From the NCBI RefSeq assembly GCF_011059135.1, contig NZ_JAALGD010000002.1:310001-374000 (forward strand): 64,000 bases of DNA. Direction: 5' to 3'. The position numbers and the translations under genes are program-made. The notes under the pieces were generated by a model that saw only the letters and a program-made list of their open reading frames with translations, was not told the DNA's origin and made no database searches. Shown here piece by piece: positions 9,427 through 17,399 of this stretch. Source of the DNA: Brevibacillus sp. SYP-B805 (GTDB lineage: Bacteria; Bacillota; Bacilli; Brevibacillales; Brevibacillaceae). Within the stretch, counting starts at the first letter, position 1; the number at the start of each line of letters is the position of its first letter.

Positions 9427-9476
9427 AAAACCCAGCAAATGACCTCTCTCGCCGAAAGCGTCATCTGCTGGGTTTT
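9427..9476 (-). terminator. Strong hairpin between the DUF3870 gene and dppB
   Basis: AAAACCCAGCAAATGAC (9427-9443) faces GTCATCTGCTGGGTTTT (9460-9476). As minus-strand RNA all 17 pairs form, one being a G-U. It should terminate the DUF3870 transcript. It also lies only about 35 bases before the dppB start, so any dpp promoter upstream of it would have to read through. Confidence 0.75.
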
Positions 9477-9525
9477 ATTTACGGTACATGCGTTGATGCG
9501 CATACAGATAAATAAAGCAGCCCGG

Positions 9526-9870
9526 TTATGTAGTTTCCAGCGCGGCCCTTTCCCTGGCTTCCAGGGCCAGCTTGTATTTTTTCTGCGCGTCCTTGAAGGC
9601 GACGACCAGCGCTTTCTGCGACTGGCCGAAATAGCGCAGGCGGATTTGGGACTCCACTTCATGCGTGTCCAGAATGGACTGTCCGACAAAGATGGAACGG
9701 ACGAAATCGGACGTCAGCTGGATCGTAGAGGAGCAACCGGCGTCCACAATCTTGCCGTTTGTTGTATCGACCACGAGTCCGATGAAAAAACCGCTGAACT
9801 GCTGCGTAATGGGATTATTGCTCGGCGACTGCGCATCACCGACGAGGTAGACGGTGTCTCGGTCAAACAT
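9526..9870 (-). CDS. DUF3870 domain-containing protein
   Basis: A 114-residue soluble protein beginning MFDRDTVYLVGDAQSPSNNP with a central segment VVDTTNGKIVDAGCSSTIQLTSDFV. This matches my recollection of the DUF3870 family, whose function is unknown. The N-terminal VYLVGDAQ followed by a Cys-containing strand suggests a small-molecule fold but gives no catalytic clue. ATG at 9870 has GTGAGGG about seven bases upstream. It is a single-gene unit with its own promoter and terminator. Confidence 0.7.
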   Translation of the reverse strand: MFDRDTVYLVGDAQSPSNNPITQQFSGFFIGLVVDTTNGKIVDAGCSSTIQLTSDFVRSIFVGQSILDTHEVESQIRLRYFGQSQKALVVAFKDAQKKYKLALEARERAALETT

Positions 9871-9966
9871 GCGATACCCTCACTTTGCAGAACGTTTAGG
9901 ACGATGCGGCGGGATGTTTATCGGGCGGGCAATAAACGGCCGTCCACACGTTAAACGCTTGATTAC

Positions 9967-9995
9967 ACTTTATCACAACAGAGCCCTTTTTGCAA
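9967..9995 (-). promoter_or_regulatory. Putative sigma-A promoter of the DUF3870 gene
   Basis: TTGCAA (9990-9995), a 17-base spacer and TAAAGT (9967-9972) on the minus strand. The leader to the start codon is about 90 bases. Confidence 0.5.
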
Positions 9996-10004
9996 ATATT
10001 TCTG

Positions 10005-10040
10005 ACATCTCCAAAAGGGGGAAAGCCCCGGAGGAGATGC
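10005..10040 (-). terminator. Possible weak terminator after the pRiA4b-ORF3-like gene
   Basis: CATCTCC and GGAGATG enclose a small GGGG/CCCC hairpin. On the minus strand it is followed by TCAGAAATATTTG, a poor T-tract, so the call is tentative. Confidence 0.35.
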
Positions 10041-10078
10041 CCAACCGAAAAGATGGCGTGCCCTCCACCAGACCGGTG

Positions 10079-11116
10079 TCAGGACACGCTTCCCGCGCCT
10101 GCTTCCCTTTCATTCCACCATCCCAATTCTGCATAAATATCCTGCATCGCTTCCTCAAATCCCCAGCCGATGCCTGCCGACGCAGAAACGACCGCTTCGA
10201 TCCGATCTTTGTATTCCTCGATCAGCTCGGTTCCTTCCTCTTTGTTCAGCATGTCAACGACGGCGGAAAACATGCTCACCAGGCTTTGGTAAAAACGATA
10301 CTCCATCTCTCCATAAACGTTGGCAAATTCCACCCCCATTTCCACATAGAAGAGTTTCAAATCCAACGCATATCTTCGATGCCGCGTGATCTTCTCAAAC
10401 TCGTCAATGGCCTTCCTCGCCTCACCCAGGCGCAGTTTCCCCACACCCCGGTCAGGAAAAAATTCATCCTTTACTTTTTTCCGGCATTCCAGAAACAGCG
10501 CTTCAGCCGCTTCTGCCCCCGCGAATTTGACAGTCAGGAACTGTTCCGTCTGCTTGCTAGCCTTAAAGCAATCGACAAGCAGTTGGACAAGCTCTTGCTG
10601 CGTCATTGCTTGCAATTGCTTTTTCAAGGCTGCAGCCGTCAGCTTCGGCGGTTTCGTAGGCGGTGCTTTTTTCTTCTCTTGATATTGGTTCAGTTGGTAG
10701 GCCTTTTTCCGCAGCAAAGTATTCACTTTTGAAAGAGAAAATCGGTCCGGATCATACTCTTTCACAACCCAGGGAAGCGCTTTGCTTTGGTTCTCGTCAC
10801 GCAGATCCGTCAAAAACTCTTGATATCCCCATACTCCTCCGCAATCCTCCGGCGGACAATTTCTCTCCCCTTCCAGACAATAGGGATAAGTTTGGTCGGG
10901 TTGTACGGGCAGGATTTTTTCAAGTACGATCCGGTGGCTCCAGCTGTCACCGAAATCATAGAGATATCGCACCTCTTGACCTTCATGCGTGAGATGCTCG
11001 TTCAGACGCTGCTTGCTGGCATTCAATACGCGCTTATTCCTCGAGTCCGGGTCAGGCATGGTTATCGTTTTGTCTCCAAAATCAAACGAGTACAAATGCC
11101 GATTCTCCCACCCCAT
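10079..11116 (-). CDS. Plasmid pRiA4b ORF-3 family protein, N-terminally shortened
   Basis: The open frame starts MGWENRHLYSFDFGDKT and contains YLYDFGDSWSHRI and YPYCLEGERNCPPEDCGGVWGY, the hallmark blocks of the pRiA4b ORF-3 family (function unknown, sometimes carried by IS1096-type elements). A Lys/Pro-rich linker near residue 150 leads to a helical C-terminal domain. Family members normally have about 30 residues before the MGWEN block, including a PPxWRR motif and an ITxxQLH motif. Here those motifs are present upstream but split by a frameshift and stop (see next entry). The gene may therefore be decaying, or the ATG at 11116 may give a shortened product. Confidence 0.65.
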   Translation of the reverse strand: MGWENRHLYSFDFGDKTITMPDPDSRNKRVLNASKQRLNEHLTHEGQEVRYLYDFGDSWSHRIVLEKILPVQPDQTYPYCLEGERNCPPEDCGGVWGYQEFLTDLRDENQSKALPWVVKEYDPDRFSLSKVNTLLRKKAYQLNQYQEKKKAPPTKPPKLTAAALKKQLQAMTQQELVQLLVDCFKASKQTEQFLTVKFAGAEAAEALFLECRKKVKDEFFPDRGVGKLRLGEARKAIDEFEKITRHRRYALDLKLFYVEMGVEFANVYGEMEYRFYQSLVSMFSAVVDMLNKEEGTELIEEYKDRIEAVVSASAGIGWGFEEAMQDIYAELGWWNEREAGAGSVS

Positions 11117-11190
11117 GACAATTTGCAGGGTTAGATGAAGCTGGTGAAACGTGATGTTGCTTTTTCAAGAAACCGCCGCCAGACTGAGGG
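11117..11190 (-). pseudogene. Out-of-frame 5' remnant of the pRiA4b ORF-3-like gene
   Basis: Directly upstream of the ATG, in frame, the codons read ITFHQLHLTLQIV (11155-11117) after an in-frame TGA. In another frame just upstream, 11190-11155 reads PSVWRRFLEKAT. Joined, these give the expected family N-terminus (PxVWRR..ITxHQLH..MGWEN). A one-base shift near 11155-11165 separates them. The residues further upstream are not recognisable. Confidence 0.6.
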
Positions 11191-11261
11191 CGATATCCCT
11201 TCCCGCCTCTATCAAAGTATCTACCATCACTCTAACCTTACCATTGACAAACATGTAAGAA

Positions 11262-11375
11262 AACCCCGTCGACTTAAGCTATGCTCAACCCCAAAAAGTG
11301 ACGTGGACCTTCGATGCTTAATCCGAGTACTTTTTGGGGACCCCTGAACATGCTGTGTCGGTGGGGGCCCCCAAC
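11262..11375 (+). repeat. Modular inverted repeat, copy B
   Basis: AACCCCGTCGACTTAAGCTA at the left and GTCGGTGGGGGCCCCC at the right. The outer arms pair with two wobble pairs. The interior CCCCAAAAAGT / ACTTTTTGGGG stem is perfect. It lies between the gerC terminator and the broken pRiA4b ORF-3-like gene. From 11191 to 11261 nothing else was recognised. Confidence 0.85.
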
Positions 11376-11422
11376 CTTTCCACCTTCGCTTTATCGCTTT
11401 AAAGAACTCGATTTCCGATATA

Positions 11423-11463
11423 ACAAAAATAACTCCCTTTTCTTCGAAGCGAAGAAAGGGAGT
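11423..11463 (-). terminator. Intrinsic terminator of the gerABC-type operon
   Basis: ACTCCCTTTTCTTCG (11432-11446) pairs with CGAAGAAAGGGAGT (11450-11463). On the minus strand it is followed by TTATTTTTGTT. It lies about 65 bases after the gerC-type stop. Confidence 0.8.
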
Positions 11464-11527
11464 GCCGGGTGGCGCTGCACACTGGCAAGGAGACGGCGAT
11501 CCCTGTTCCTGTCAGCGATATACCTGC

Positions 11528-12733
11528 TTACGGCCGAAGCGAGCGGCTGGGAGTTTCCAAGGTGTTGCCGAGATTGCGGATCTTCAGCGACACACGCATG
11601 TCGAACGTCAGGCGCTGAAAGAACTCTTTTGGCCGCTGCCGAATCTCCCGGTACATGGCCGGATCCTTTTTCAATCGTGTGGTCAGGCGAAACAGATCGG
11701 AATGATACTTCTTGACCAGTTCCTCCATGGTTCGCTGCAGTCTGCGGGACAAGATGGCGGAGTAGCTGCGCTCCAGCCGCTTGATGTTCTCCGGCTTGTC
11801 CATCGCTGCACCCAGGCATTGGTATTCGACAAGCTCCGTCTCCATCTGGATGTCAAACGTAACATGCGGCGTGTTTCCCCGCATGTCTGGCTTGAGCCGG
11901 GTTTTCCCGCGTAATACCTGCAGGGCTGCTTGTTTGCCGCCATAACAGGGAAAATGCAAAATCCCGCGCTGGATCTCGTCATGCAGGATGGAGAGATCCG
12001 TCAGCTGGCTGCGTGACAGGGTGCCGACCATCTTAAATCCCTCAAACACGGCCGCCCTGTTTATCACAATCTCCTTCTTGTCGTCCAAAGCGACCAACAG
12101 CATCAGATAAGGGGTTTTGCCGCGGATATTCTTGCTTACGACGCCCAGATTGGTATCGGGGATCATTAATGTTTCCGTGACGCTATCCGTCAACTGCGCG
12201 ATGTGAAGGGCCGGGGTCGGTTCGGTGATACTCTGTGTGGTAAAGAACGGCGGCAGCGAACCGGAAAATACGACCATTTCGGTTTTGCGGCGCATCTGCG
12301 GAAAGCGTGTAAAAAAGTCGTACAGTTCATTGAATCCCTTTTTTGCCACCTTTTCTCCCATACCGATCAGTTGCAGGTGCGCCAGATTGGGGATGCGGTC
12401 GCTGCGGGTGATAATCCGATCAATGCCTTCCGCGATGGACGGCGTTTCAATAGTGAAGTTGGTATACCCTTTGGTTCCCTGCCCCCTCCCTATCATGCCG
12501 CCTTGCGTTGGTCCACCGCTCTGGCCGGTCGGCTCCACCACCTGGACGATAAGCTGATACATCCGCATCTCTTTCCCCTGATAACGTGCAGGAGGCAGTT
12601 CATCGATGCCGAGCCCGACGATTAGGGCGCGATCCTCCAGTTCCCGGTAATCCCAGCAACCGGCCATCACCATGCCCAGCAGCACCGCAACGACAAGACC
12701 GTGAAACCAAAGCATGCGCCGCCTCGTTTTCAT
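11528..12733 (-). CDS. Ger(x)C family spore germination lipoprotein
   Basis: A 401-residue protein with a signal peptide ending in a lipobox (LGMVMAGCWDYRELEDRA), the classic start of GerAC/YndF-type proteins. The body includes TNFTIETPSIAEGIDRIITRS and a C-terminal domain ending in ELVKKYHSDLFRL and TFDMRVSLKIRNLG. It is the C subunit of a germinant receptor, attached to the outer face of the spore inner membrane. It overlaps the B-subunit gene by four bases. Confidence 0.92.
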   Translation of the reverse strand: MKTRRRMLWFHGLVVAVLLGMVMAGCWDYRELEDRALIVGLGIDELPPARYQGKEMRMYQLIVQVVEPTGQSGGPTQGGMIGRGQGTKGYTNFTIETPSIAEGIDRIITRSDRIPNLAHLQLIGMGEKVAKKGFNELYDFFTRFPQMRRKTEMVVFSGSLPPFFTTQSITEPTPALHIAQLTDSVTETLMIPDTNLGVVSKNIRGKTPYLMLLVALDDKKEIVINRAAVFEGFKMVGTLSRSQLTDLSILHDEIQRGILHFPCYGGKQAALQVLRGKTRLKPDMRGNTPHVTFDIQMETELVEYQCLGAAMDKPENIKRLERSYSAILSRRLQRTMEELVKKYHSDLFRLTTRLKKDPAMYREIRQRPKEFFQRLTFDMRVSLKIRNLGNTLETPSRSLRP

Positions 12734-13860
12734 CCTGTTTCCCCTATCCGATCCTGTTCGGGCAGCAGATGCAGTTTTCTTCTGATCCAGACTGCCAACA
12801 GCAGCAGCAGCGGATATCCGGTTGAAAAGAACAGCCCGACCACGCCCACTTTATCCGTCCAAGCAGCCATTTCTATCAAATTTTGCGGGATCAAAGAAAC
12901 GGTAAAGACGGCCGGAACCAGCCCTGACAGCCACCAGCGCAGGGTGATGGGGGGGAACATGCGCTGCAGCGTGAACGCCGTGGAGAATAAGGTGACGATA
13001 TGCGTCGTGTAGGCGAGCGGCAGCCAAAGAATGATCAGGAGCAGCTCCCCGCGCTCCACGAACTGCCGGACCACTTCGATCAATTTGGCCATCGTAATCA
13101 CCGGATAGGTTTGTGCGATCGCAACATCCACGCCAATCGTCACCAGCGTTCCCAATACGATGAAGGCGTAAAACAAGGCAGTCAGGGCGATGGCGATGCT
13201 CCCTCCCAACAGCGCTTTTTCTTTCCGCATGACAAACGGGTAATAAAGGAAAAGGATTTCAAAGCCGAGATAGGAATAGATCGTGGTTGGCAGCGCCTGG
13301 AAAACAGGCGCAATTCCCTCCACAAACGGGACGCGCAGCTCGCTCCAATCGGCCTCCAGAAAGGCGAACAGCAGAAAAAACACAATCAACAGGAAGGTGA
13401 GCGGCAGTCCGGATTCTTTCAGCCGGATGATCGGCATCAGTCCATCCCAGGAAACGTACACAACCGCGAACAGCATGGTCAGAATAATCACTTCCAGGGG
13501 AGTGAACGGCAGCATCTCGGCGCGCACCACCTCCGCCATCGTCCGCACGCCGGTAACGGTAAAAAAGAAAAAGTAACCGGCATATGCCAGATTGAACAAG
13601 AAGCCGAGGATGCGGCCAAACGCTTTGGGATTGTATTCGACCAGCGTATCCTGCGGAAACAATCGGGCTGCCCGCACGCTCAGCCACAAGGCGAGAATCG
13701 ACACGATCCCCGCCAGCAGCACGCTGATCCACGCATCCTCCCGCGCTTTTTCCATCACGCCCCGCGGCAGGGTGATGAAGCCGACGCCGACGATGGTGCC
13801 AAAAATCAGGAAGACGAGCTGAAGCGGGCTAATGACAGGGGGATTGCTGCTCTCTTTCAC
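12730..13860 (-). CDS. GerAB/YndE-type spore germination permease
   Basis: A 376-residue membrane protein with about ten helices. It begins ISPLQLVFLIFGTIVGVGFITLPRGVMEKA, typical of GerAB proteins in the amino acid-polyamine-organocation superfamily. This subunit is known in the family to take part in germinant sensing and ion passage. It lies 38 bases after the A-subunit gene and overlaps the C-subunit gene. The germinant cannot be told from the sequence. Confidence 0.92.
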   Translation of the reverse strand: MKESSNPPVISPLQLVFLIFGTIVGVGFITLPRGVMEKAREDAWISVLLAGIVSILALWLSVRAARLFPQDTLVEYNPKAFGRILGFLFNLAYAGYFFFFTVTGVRTMAEVVRAEMLPFTPLEVIILTMLFAVVYVSWDGLMPIIRLKESGLPLTFLLIVFFLLFAFLEADWSELRVPFVEGIAPVFQALPTTIYSYLGFEILFLYYPFVMRKEKALLGGSIAIALTALFYAFIVLGTLVTIGVDVAIAQTYPVITMAKLIEVVRQFVERGELLLIILWLPLAYTTHIVTLFSTAFTLQRMFPPITLRWWLSGLVPAVFTVSLIPQNLIEMAAWTDKVGVVGLFFSTGYPLLLLLAVWIRRKLHLLPEQDRIGETG

Positions 13861-13898
13861 GACGACCCTCCTTCAGGTTAGAGATGATCCGATATTCG

Positions 13899-15521
13899 TC
13901 AATGGCGCCGCGGGCGAACCCTCGTGGACAGCGCCTTCACGCGCTGAAGCGGCTTGAGAAAGGACGGGCGCGAGGTCAACATTTTGTACGAGAGGCGGAC
14001 GATCGAATCGACCCAGTCCCCCAGCCGCAGCGGGGAAAGCGGTGCCAGGTAAGGAACCCCGAACGACACCAAGCGGGCCAGGTGGGCATGAACCAGAAAC
14101 AATCCCAGCAAAAAACCGTACAGCCCCAGCATGCTGCTGGAAAGCAGCAGGAAAAAGCGCAGGATTCGGAACGACACGCCAAGCAAATAGACCGGAGCGG
14201 TGAACGAAGAGATGGCGGTAAACGCCACGATCACCACCGTAACGGGACTGACCAGATTGGCATTGACGGACGCATCGCCGATCACCAGCCCGCCGACGAT
14301 GCTGACCGCCTGGCCGATCGGTTTCGGCAGCTTGAGCCCGGCCTCCCGCAGAACCTCGATCATCAGTTCCATGACGAAAATTTCCACCACGATCGGCAGG
14401 GCTACCTTGACGCGGGCGGCATCCATCGAGATTACCAACCGCGTGGGAATCAGCTCGGGATTGTAGGCGACGAGGGACAGGTACAGCCCGGGGACGACAA
14501 TGCTGAACAGGAGCGCCAGCATGCGCACGAAACGGATCAAGGTGGCGTACTGCCAGCTGCTGTAGTAATCGTCTACTGTTTCCAACAGCTGAAAAAAGCT
14601 GATGGGGAAGATGAGGGCATGCGCCCCTCCGTCCACCATCAACGCCAGATTGCCTTCCAGCAGGTAGGAACAGGTGGCGTCCGGCCGCTCCGTGGGACGC
14701 ATCTGGGGAAACAGGGAAAAATTGTTGTCATGGATCAATTCCTGCAGGTGCAGCTGTCCCTGGATGGCATCGACATCGATCCGGGACAGGCGCGATCTCA
14801 CCTCTTGGACGATCTGTGGGTTGGCGACATCCGCCAGGTAAAAAAGCGCCACTCTCCCGCTCCCGCGCCTCGTCAGCCGCCACTCTTCGACGGAAAGATG
14901 GGGATCGCGGAGCCGCTGCCGGATGAGCGTGATATTTGTCGTCAGGTTTTCTACGAAGCTTTCGCGCGGACCGATCACGCTTTGCTCCGTATCGGGCTCA
15001 TCAATCCCCCGCTTCTCCACCTTTTTCACGTCGATCAGAAGACCCTTTGTTTCTCCTTCCGCGAGCAGCAGCACGTATCCCTGCAGCAGCTGCGAAACAG
15101 CCTCATTCCACGCTGCCACTTGATGCGTTTCCCTGAGCACGATGCGGAGTGAGATCTCCTCCATCAAACCGGCTGCCGTCCCTTCCCCGACGCTGGTCCC
15201 TGTCCCGCCGTCGGTCACTTCCACGCCGCTCGTCCCTTCCCCAGGGGAGACTGCCCGAAGAGGGTCCACCACCTGTTCGCTCAAGAGCTTGATGTCCACA
15301 AGGGTTTCAAAGAAGAACAGAGCGGCCTTCTGTTCCGCGTAAATCAGCCGTCGGGTGACGAAATCCGCATTGTGCCCGAGGCGTTGGCGTATCTCCGCGA
15401 TGTTCTCTTCCAGGGAGGACGAAAAACGATCCGGGGGAAAAGGAGCGGGTTTTCTCTTTTGCAGCAACCGCTGCAATTTGGTTCGCTTGACTCTCTTCGC
15501 TCCGGGCTGCGTAGGTTTCAT
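13899..15521 (-). CDS. GerAA-type spore germination protein
   Basis: A 540-residue protein with a soluble N-terminal domain (LEENIAEIRQRLGHNADFVTRRLIY...), the GerA signature SRIDVDAIQGQLHLQELIHDN and YSLLEGNLALMVDGG-like block, then about five C-terminal membrane helices (MLALLFSIVVPGLYLSLVAY, VLLGDAS-type turn). A Gly/Thr-rich insertion at about residues 100-120 (EVTDGGTGTSVGEG) is unusual. ATG at 15521 follows AAAGGAAA at good spacing; the longer frame needs TTG at 15539. First gene of the receptor operon. Confidence 0.92.
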   Translation of the reverse strand: MKPTQPGAKRVKRTKLQRLLQKRKPAPFPPDRFSSSLEENIAEIRQRLGHNADFVTRRLIYAEQKAALFFFETLVDIKLLSEQVVDPLRAVSPGEGTSGVEVTDGGTGTSVGEGTAAGLMEEISLRIVLRETHQVAAWNEAVSQLLQGYVLLLAEGETKGLLIDVKKVEKRGIDEPDTEQSVIGPRESFVENLTTNITLIRQRLRDPHLSVEEWRLTRRGSGRVALFYLADVANPQIVQEVRSRLSRIDVDAIQGQLHLQELIHDNNFSLFPQMRPTERPDATCSYLLEGNLALMVDGGAHALIFPISFFQLLETVDDYYSSWQYATLIRFVRMLALLFSIVVPGLYLSLVAYNPELIPTRLVISMDAARVKVALPIVVEIFVMELMIEVLREAGLKLPKPIGQAVSIVGGLVIGDASVNANLVSPVTVVIVAFTAISSFTAPVYLLGVSFRILRFFLLLSSSMLGLYGFLLGLFLVHAHLARLVSFGVPYLAPLSPLRLGDWVDSIVRLSYKMLTSRPSFLKPLQRVKALSTRVRPRRH

Positions 15522-15563
15522 CGCGCGATTTCCTTTCAATCACTGGCTCCTGTTTGGTTTTTC

Positions 15564-15593
15564 TAGTATGCCCAAACAGACTGGCAGCATGCG
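15564..15593 (-). promoter_or_regulatory. Possible forespore sigma-G promoter of the ger operon
   Basis: CATACTA (15564-15570) matches the sigma-G -10 pattern CATnnTA and CGCATG lies 17 bases upstream as a weak -35. Germinant receptor operons are normally transcribed by sigma-G, which supports the call, but the -35 match is poor. Confidence 0.35.
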
Positions 15594-15633
15594 GCAATTC
15601 CATCATCATCTGGTAACGGTTTCCTTGCCCTTG

Positions 15634-15639
15634 TATAAT
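15634..15639 (+). promoter_or_regulatory. Putative -10 element for the lipoprotein gene
   Basis: A perfect TATAAT about 60 bases before the start codon of the lipoprotein gene. The -35 region has no good match. Confidence 0.4.
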
Positions 15640-15699
15640 AAGAAGAATCGGATGTGTGCTCATCCCGCTATTCCCCCACATGAAGCAGGAGGCGTTTTC

Positions 15700-16833
15700 A
15701 TGCGTCGATTCATTCCGATCATTGTACTCGTGATGCTGGTGACAGGGTGCCAATCACCCGCAGCGTCGGGAATTCTCCCAACCACGGATGAACACATCAC
15801 CTTGCATGCTTCCTCTGTCCCGGTCGTGACTCCTTCCGTACAAACTGTTGCACCTCCCAAGCAAAGCCCCCGGAAACTGCCGGAGATTCTCTTGGGAACC
15901 TTCTCGATTGCGGGCGAAGATGCATTGAATCAAAGAGACGCCGAGGTAACCGCGAAAGGAAACGGCCTCTACCATCTCCATGTGGAGGTTTCGTTCGGAT
16001 TTACGCACCATGTAGGCAGCATCGATTCAGATTTTACGGTATCCGGCGGACACATCCGTTTCACGGAAAAGGAGTATGAAAAGGTCTCCCTTACCTTCAA
16101 AGAAAATCAATTGATCATTGATTATCCCGAAAATACGTTGTTCGGCGGATTAAACGCAGAACCAAAAGGTACCTACTACCTAAAAAATGCCGGCAGTCAG
16201 CATGAACCTTTATTTTTTACAAACCTGTACAACGCTGTGAATCTGGAAGACCAATATCGCCATGGGCTTACGGATGTTTTTGTAACGGATATCGCGAACG
16301 GAGCAGAGCTTCTTCTTCTGCGTTCCCGAAGCCGTGAGAATCACTCCGCTTATGTTCTGGATCAGGTCGTCGTATATGATGAAGCGAAGAAGGCGTTCAC
16401 CGCCATCGGTGAAATCGACCCGCAGGATACCGGTAACATGTATGATCAATTGCTGGCGTTGGGATTCTCCAGGGATACGATCTATCGGACATTGCGAAAG
16501 GATGAATTTGATCGCTATCAGGAAGTATTGATGGATCGTTTTGACTCAGGTAAACCAAATCCTGCAGAAGAATTATTGACAGAAGAAGAAGCCTTTTACA
16601 TCGCCACTGGGGAAAAGCACACCACTCAAATCATCCAAAACCGTCGGGATCAAAACAACATGGGTTCCATCTTTCACACGGAAGTGGATCATGCAGACGG
16701 GAAAGAGGTGGTGATTCACATATACGAGGAGGTACGCAATGGAAACGATGACCAGCATACCGCAACAACCGATTGGCTGTATGTAGACCGGATAACAGGG
16801 AAAGTGACCAGTTTCTTGGAGAAGAACGATTGA
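15700..16833 (+). CDS. Hypothetical lipoprotein
   Basis: A 377-residue protein with signal peptide MRRFIPIIVLVMLVTGCQS and a lipobox Cys at residue 17. A Ser/Pro/Thr-rich spacer (to about residue 60) precedes a predicted beta-rich domain (KLPEILLGTFSIAGEDA to about 165) and a second half with LYNAVNLEDQYRHGLTDVFV and an ending VDRITGKVTSFLE reminiscent of PepSY-like strands. I do not recognise the family. ATG at 15700 has AGGAGG eight bases upstream. Base composition is visibly poorer in GC than the flanking genes. It converges on gerE. Confidence 0.7.
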   Translation: MRRFIPIIVLVMLVTGCQSPAASGILPTTDEHITLHASSVPVVTPSVQTVAPPKQSPRKLPEILLGTFSIAGEDALNQRDAEVTAKGNGLYHLHVEVSFGFTHHVGSIDSDFTVSGGHIRFTEKEYEKVSLTFKENQLIIDYPENTLFGGLNAEPKGTYYLKNAGSQHEPLFFTNLYNAVNLEDQYRHGLTDVFVTDIANGAELLLLRSRSRENHSAYVLDQVVVYDEAKKAFTAIGEIDPQDTGNMYDQLLALGFSRDTIYRTLRKDEFDRYQEVLMDRFDSGKPNPAEELLTEEEAFYIATGEKHTTQIIQNRRDQNNMGSIFHTEVDHADGKEVVIHIYEEVRNGNDDQHTATTDWLYVDRITGKVTSFLEKND

Positions 16834-16849
16834 ACCGGTTGCTGCGAAC

Positions 16850-16890
16850 AAAAAAAAAATCTCCCTGCCTTCTGTCCGAAGAAAGGGAGT
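16850..16890 (-). terminator. Intrinsic terminator of gerE
   Basis: CTCCCT (16861-16866) pairs with AGGGAG (16884-16889), with an inner CTTC/GAAG pairing. On the minus strand a run of nine T follows. It lies between the convergent lipoprotein and gerE genes. Confidence 0.8.
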
Positions 16891-16906
16891 GCTGGGTGGG
16901 CTGGGT

Positions 16907-17128
16907 TCAAATCTCTAATTCTCCAAGTCGAACAAGTTCGACCACCGCTTGAGACCGACCTTTTACACCTAATTTTTGCATGACGTTTGAAATGTGATTG
17001 CGAACGGTTTTTTCGCTGATGAAGAGTTGTCCGGCTATCTCTTTGGTTGTTTTGTCCTGGACCAAGAGTTCGAACACTTCTCTTTCGCGATTCGTTAATA
17101 ACGGCTTGGTTTGGTCGCTACCCTTCAA
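16907..17128 (-). CDS. gerE: GerE, late mother-cell sporulation regulator
   Basis: A small LuxR-type helix-turn-helix protein (73 residues from the chosen start). LTNREREVFELLVQDKTTKE, LFISEKTVRNHISN and KLGVKGRSQAVVELVRLGEL are almost identical to B. subtilis GerE as I recall it. In that organism GerE works with sigma-K to switch late coat genes on or off. The frame extends to a GTG at 17137, but TTG at 17128 sits ten bases after AAGGAGG and gives the expected length. In B. subtilis gerE also lies close to sdhB. Confidence 0.93.
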   Translation of the reverse strand: MKGSDQTKPLLTNREREVFELLVQDKTTKEIAGQLFISEKTVRNHISNVMQKLGVKGRSQAVVELVRLGELEI

Positions 17129-17185
17129 TCGTGCCACCCCTCCTTGTGGGCTCTACAGGAACAAGGTTGAGGGATACAGTCACCT

Positions 17186-17214
17186 TATCCTATGTAGCGG
17201 AGTGGGTGATGGTG
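17186..17214 (-). promoter_or_regulatory. Sigma-K-type promoter of gerE
   Basis: On the minus strand CACC (17211-17214), a 16-base spacer and CATAGGATA (17186-17194). The -10 fits CATAnnnTA exactly. gerE is sigma-K dependent in B. subtilis, which supports the assignment. Confidence 0.75.
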
Positions 17215-17217
17215 CCG

Positions 17218-17252
17218 GAGTATAAGGGATTTTAGGCTTTTGCCTTATACTC
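17218..17252. repeat. Perfect 10-bp inverted repeat upstream of the gerE promoter
   Basis: GAGTATAAGG (17218-17227) and CCTTATACTC (17243-17252), separated by 15 bases, begin four bases upstream of the gerE -35 box. It could be an operator or part of a terminator; no regulator is assigned. Confidence 0.55.
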
Positions 17253-17338
17253 TATTCCGGAAATGGGCAATGGGTTCCAATAATGCCGCAGCGAGTAACG
17301 GCGGGCGCCGGAACGCAAAAACGGGCGTGGCAGCCCCC

Positions 17339-17369
17339 CTAAAGAAAAACGCCCTGCGTATGGCGGGCG
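17339..17369 (-). terminator. Intrinsic terminator of the CheX-like gene
   Basis: CGCCC (17350-17354) pairs with GGGCG (17365-17369) and is followed on the minus strand by TTTTTCTTT. It lies about 30 bases after the stop. Confidence 0.65.
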
Positions 17370-17399
17370 CTACCTTCAGTGTGCAACTGTTTGCCGCAG

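Noticed and set aside
9391-9427. dppB start at 9427
   Set aside because: It would place the start codon inside the base of a terminator hairpin; GTG 9391 has a proper ribosome binding site and gives the standard N-terminus.
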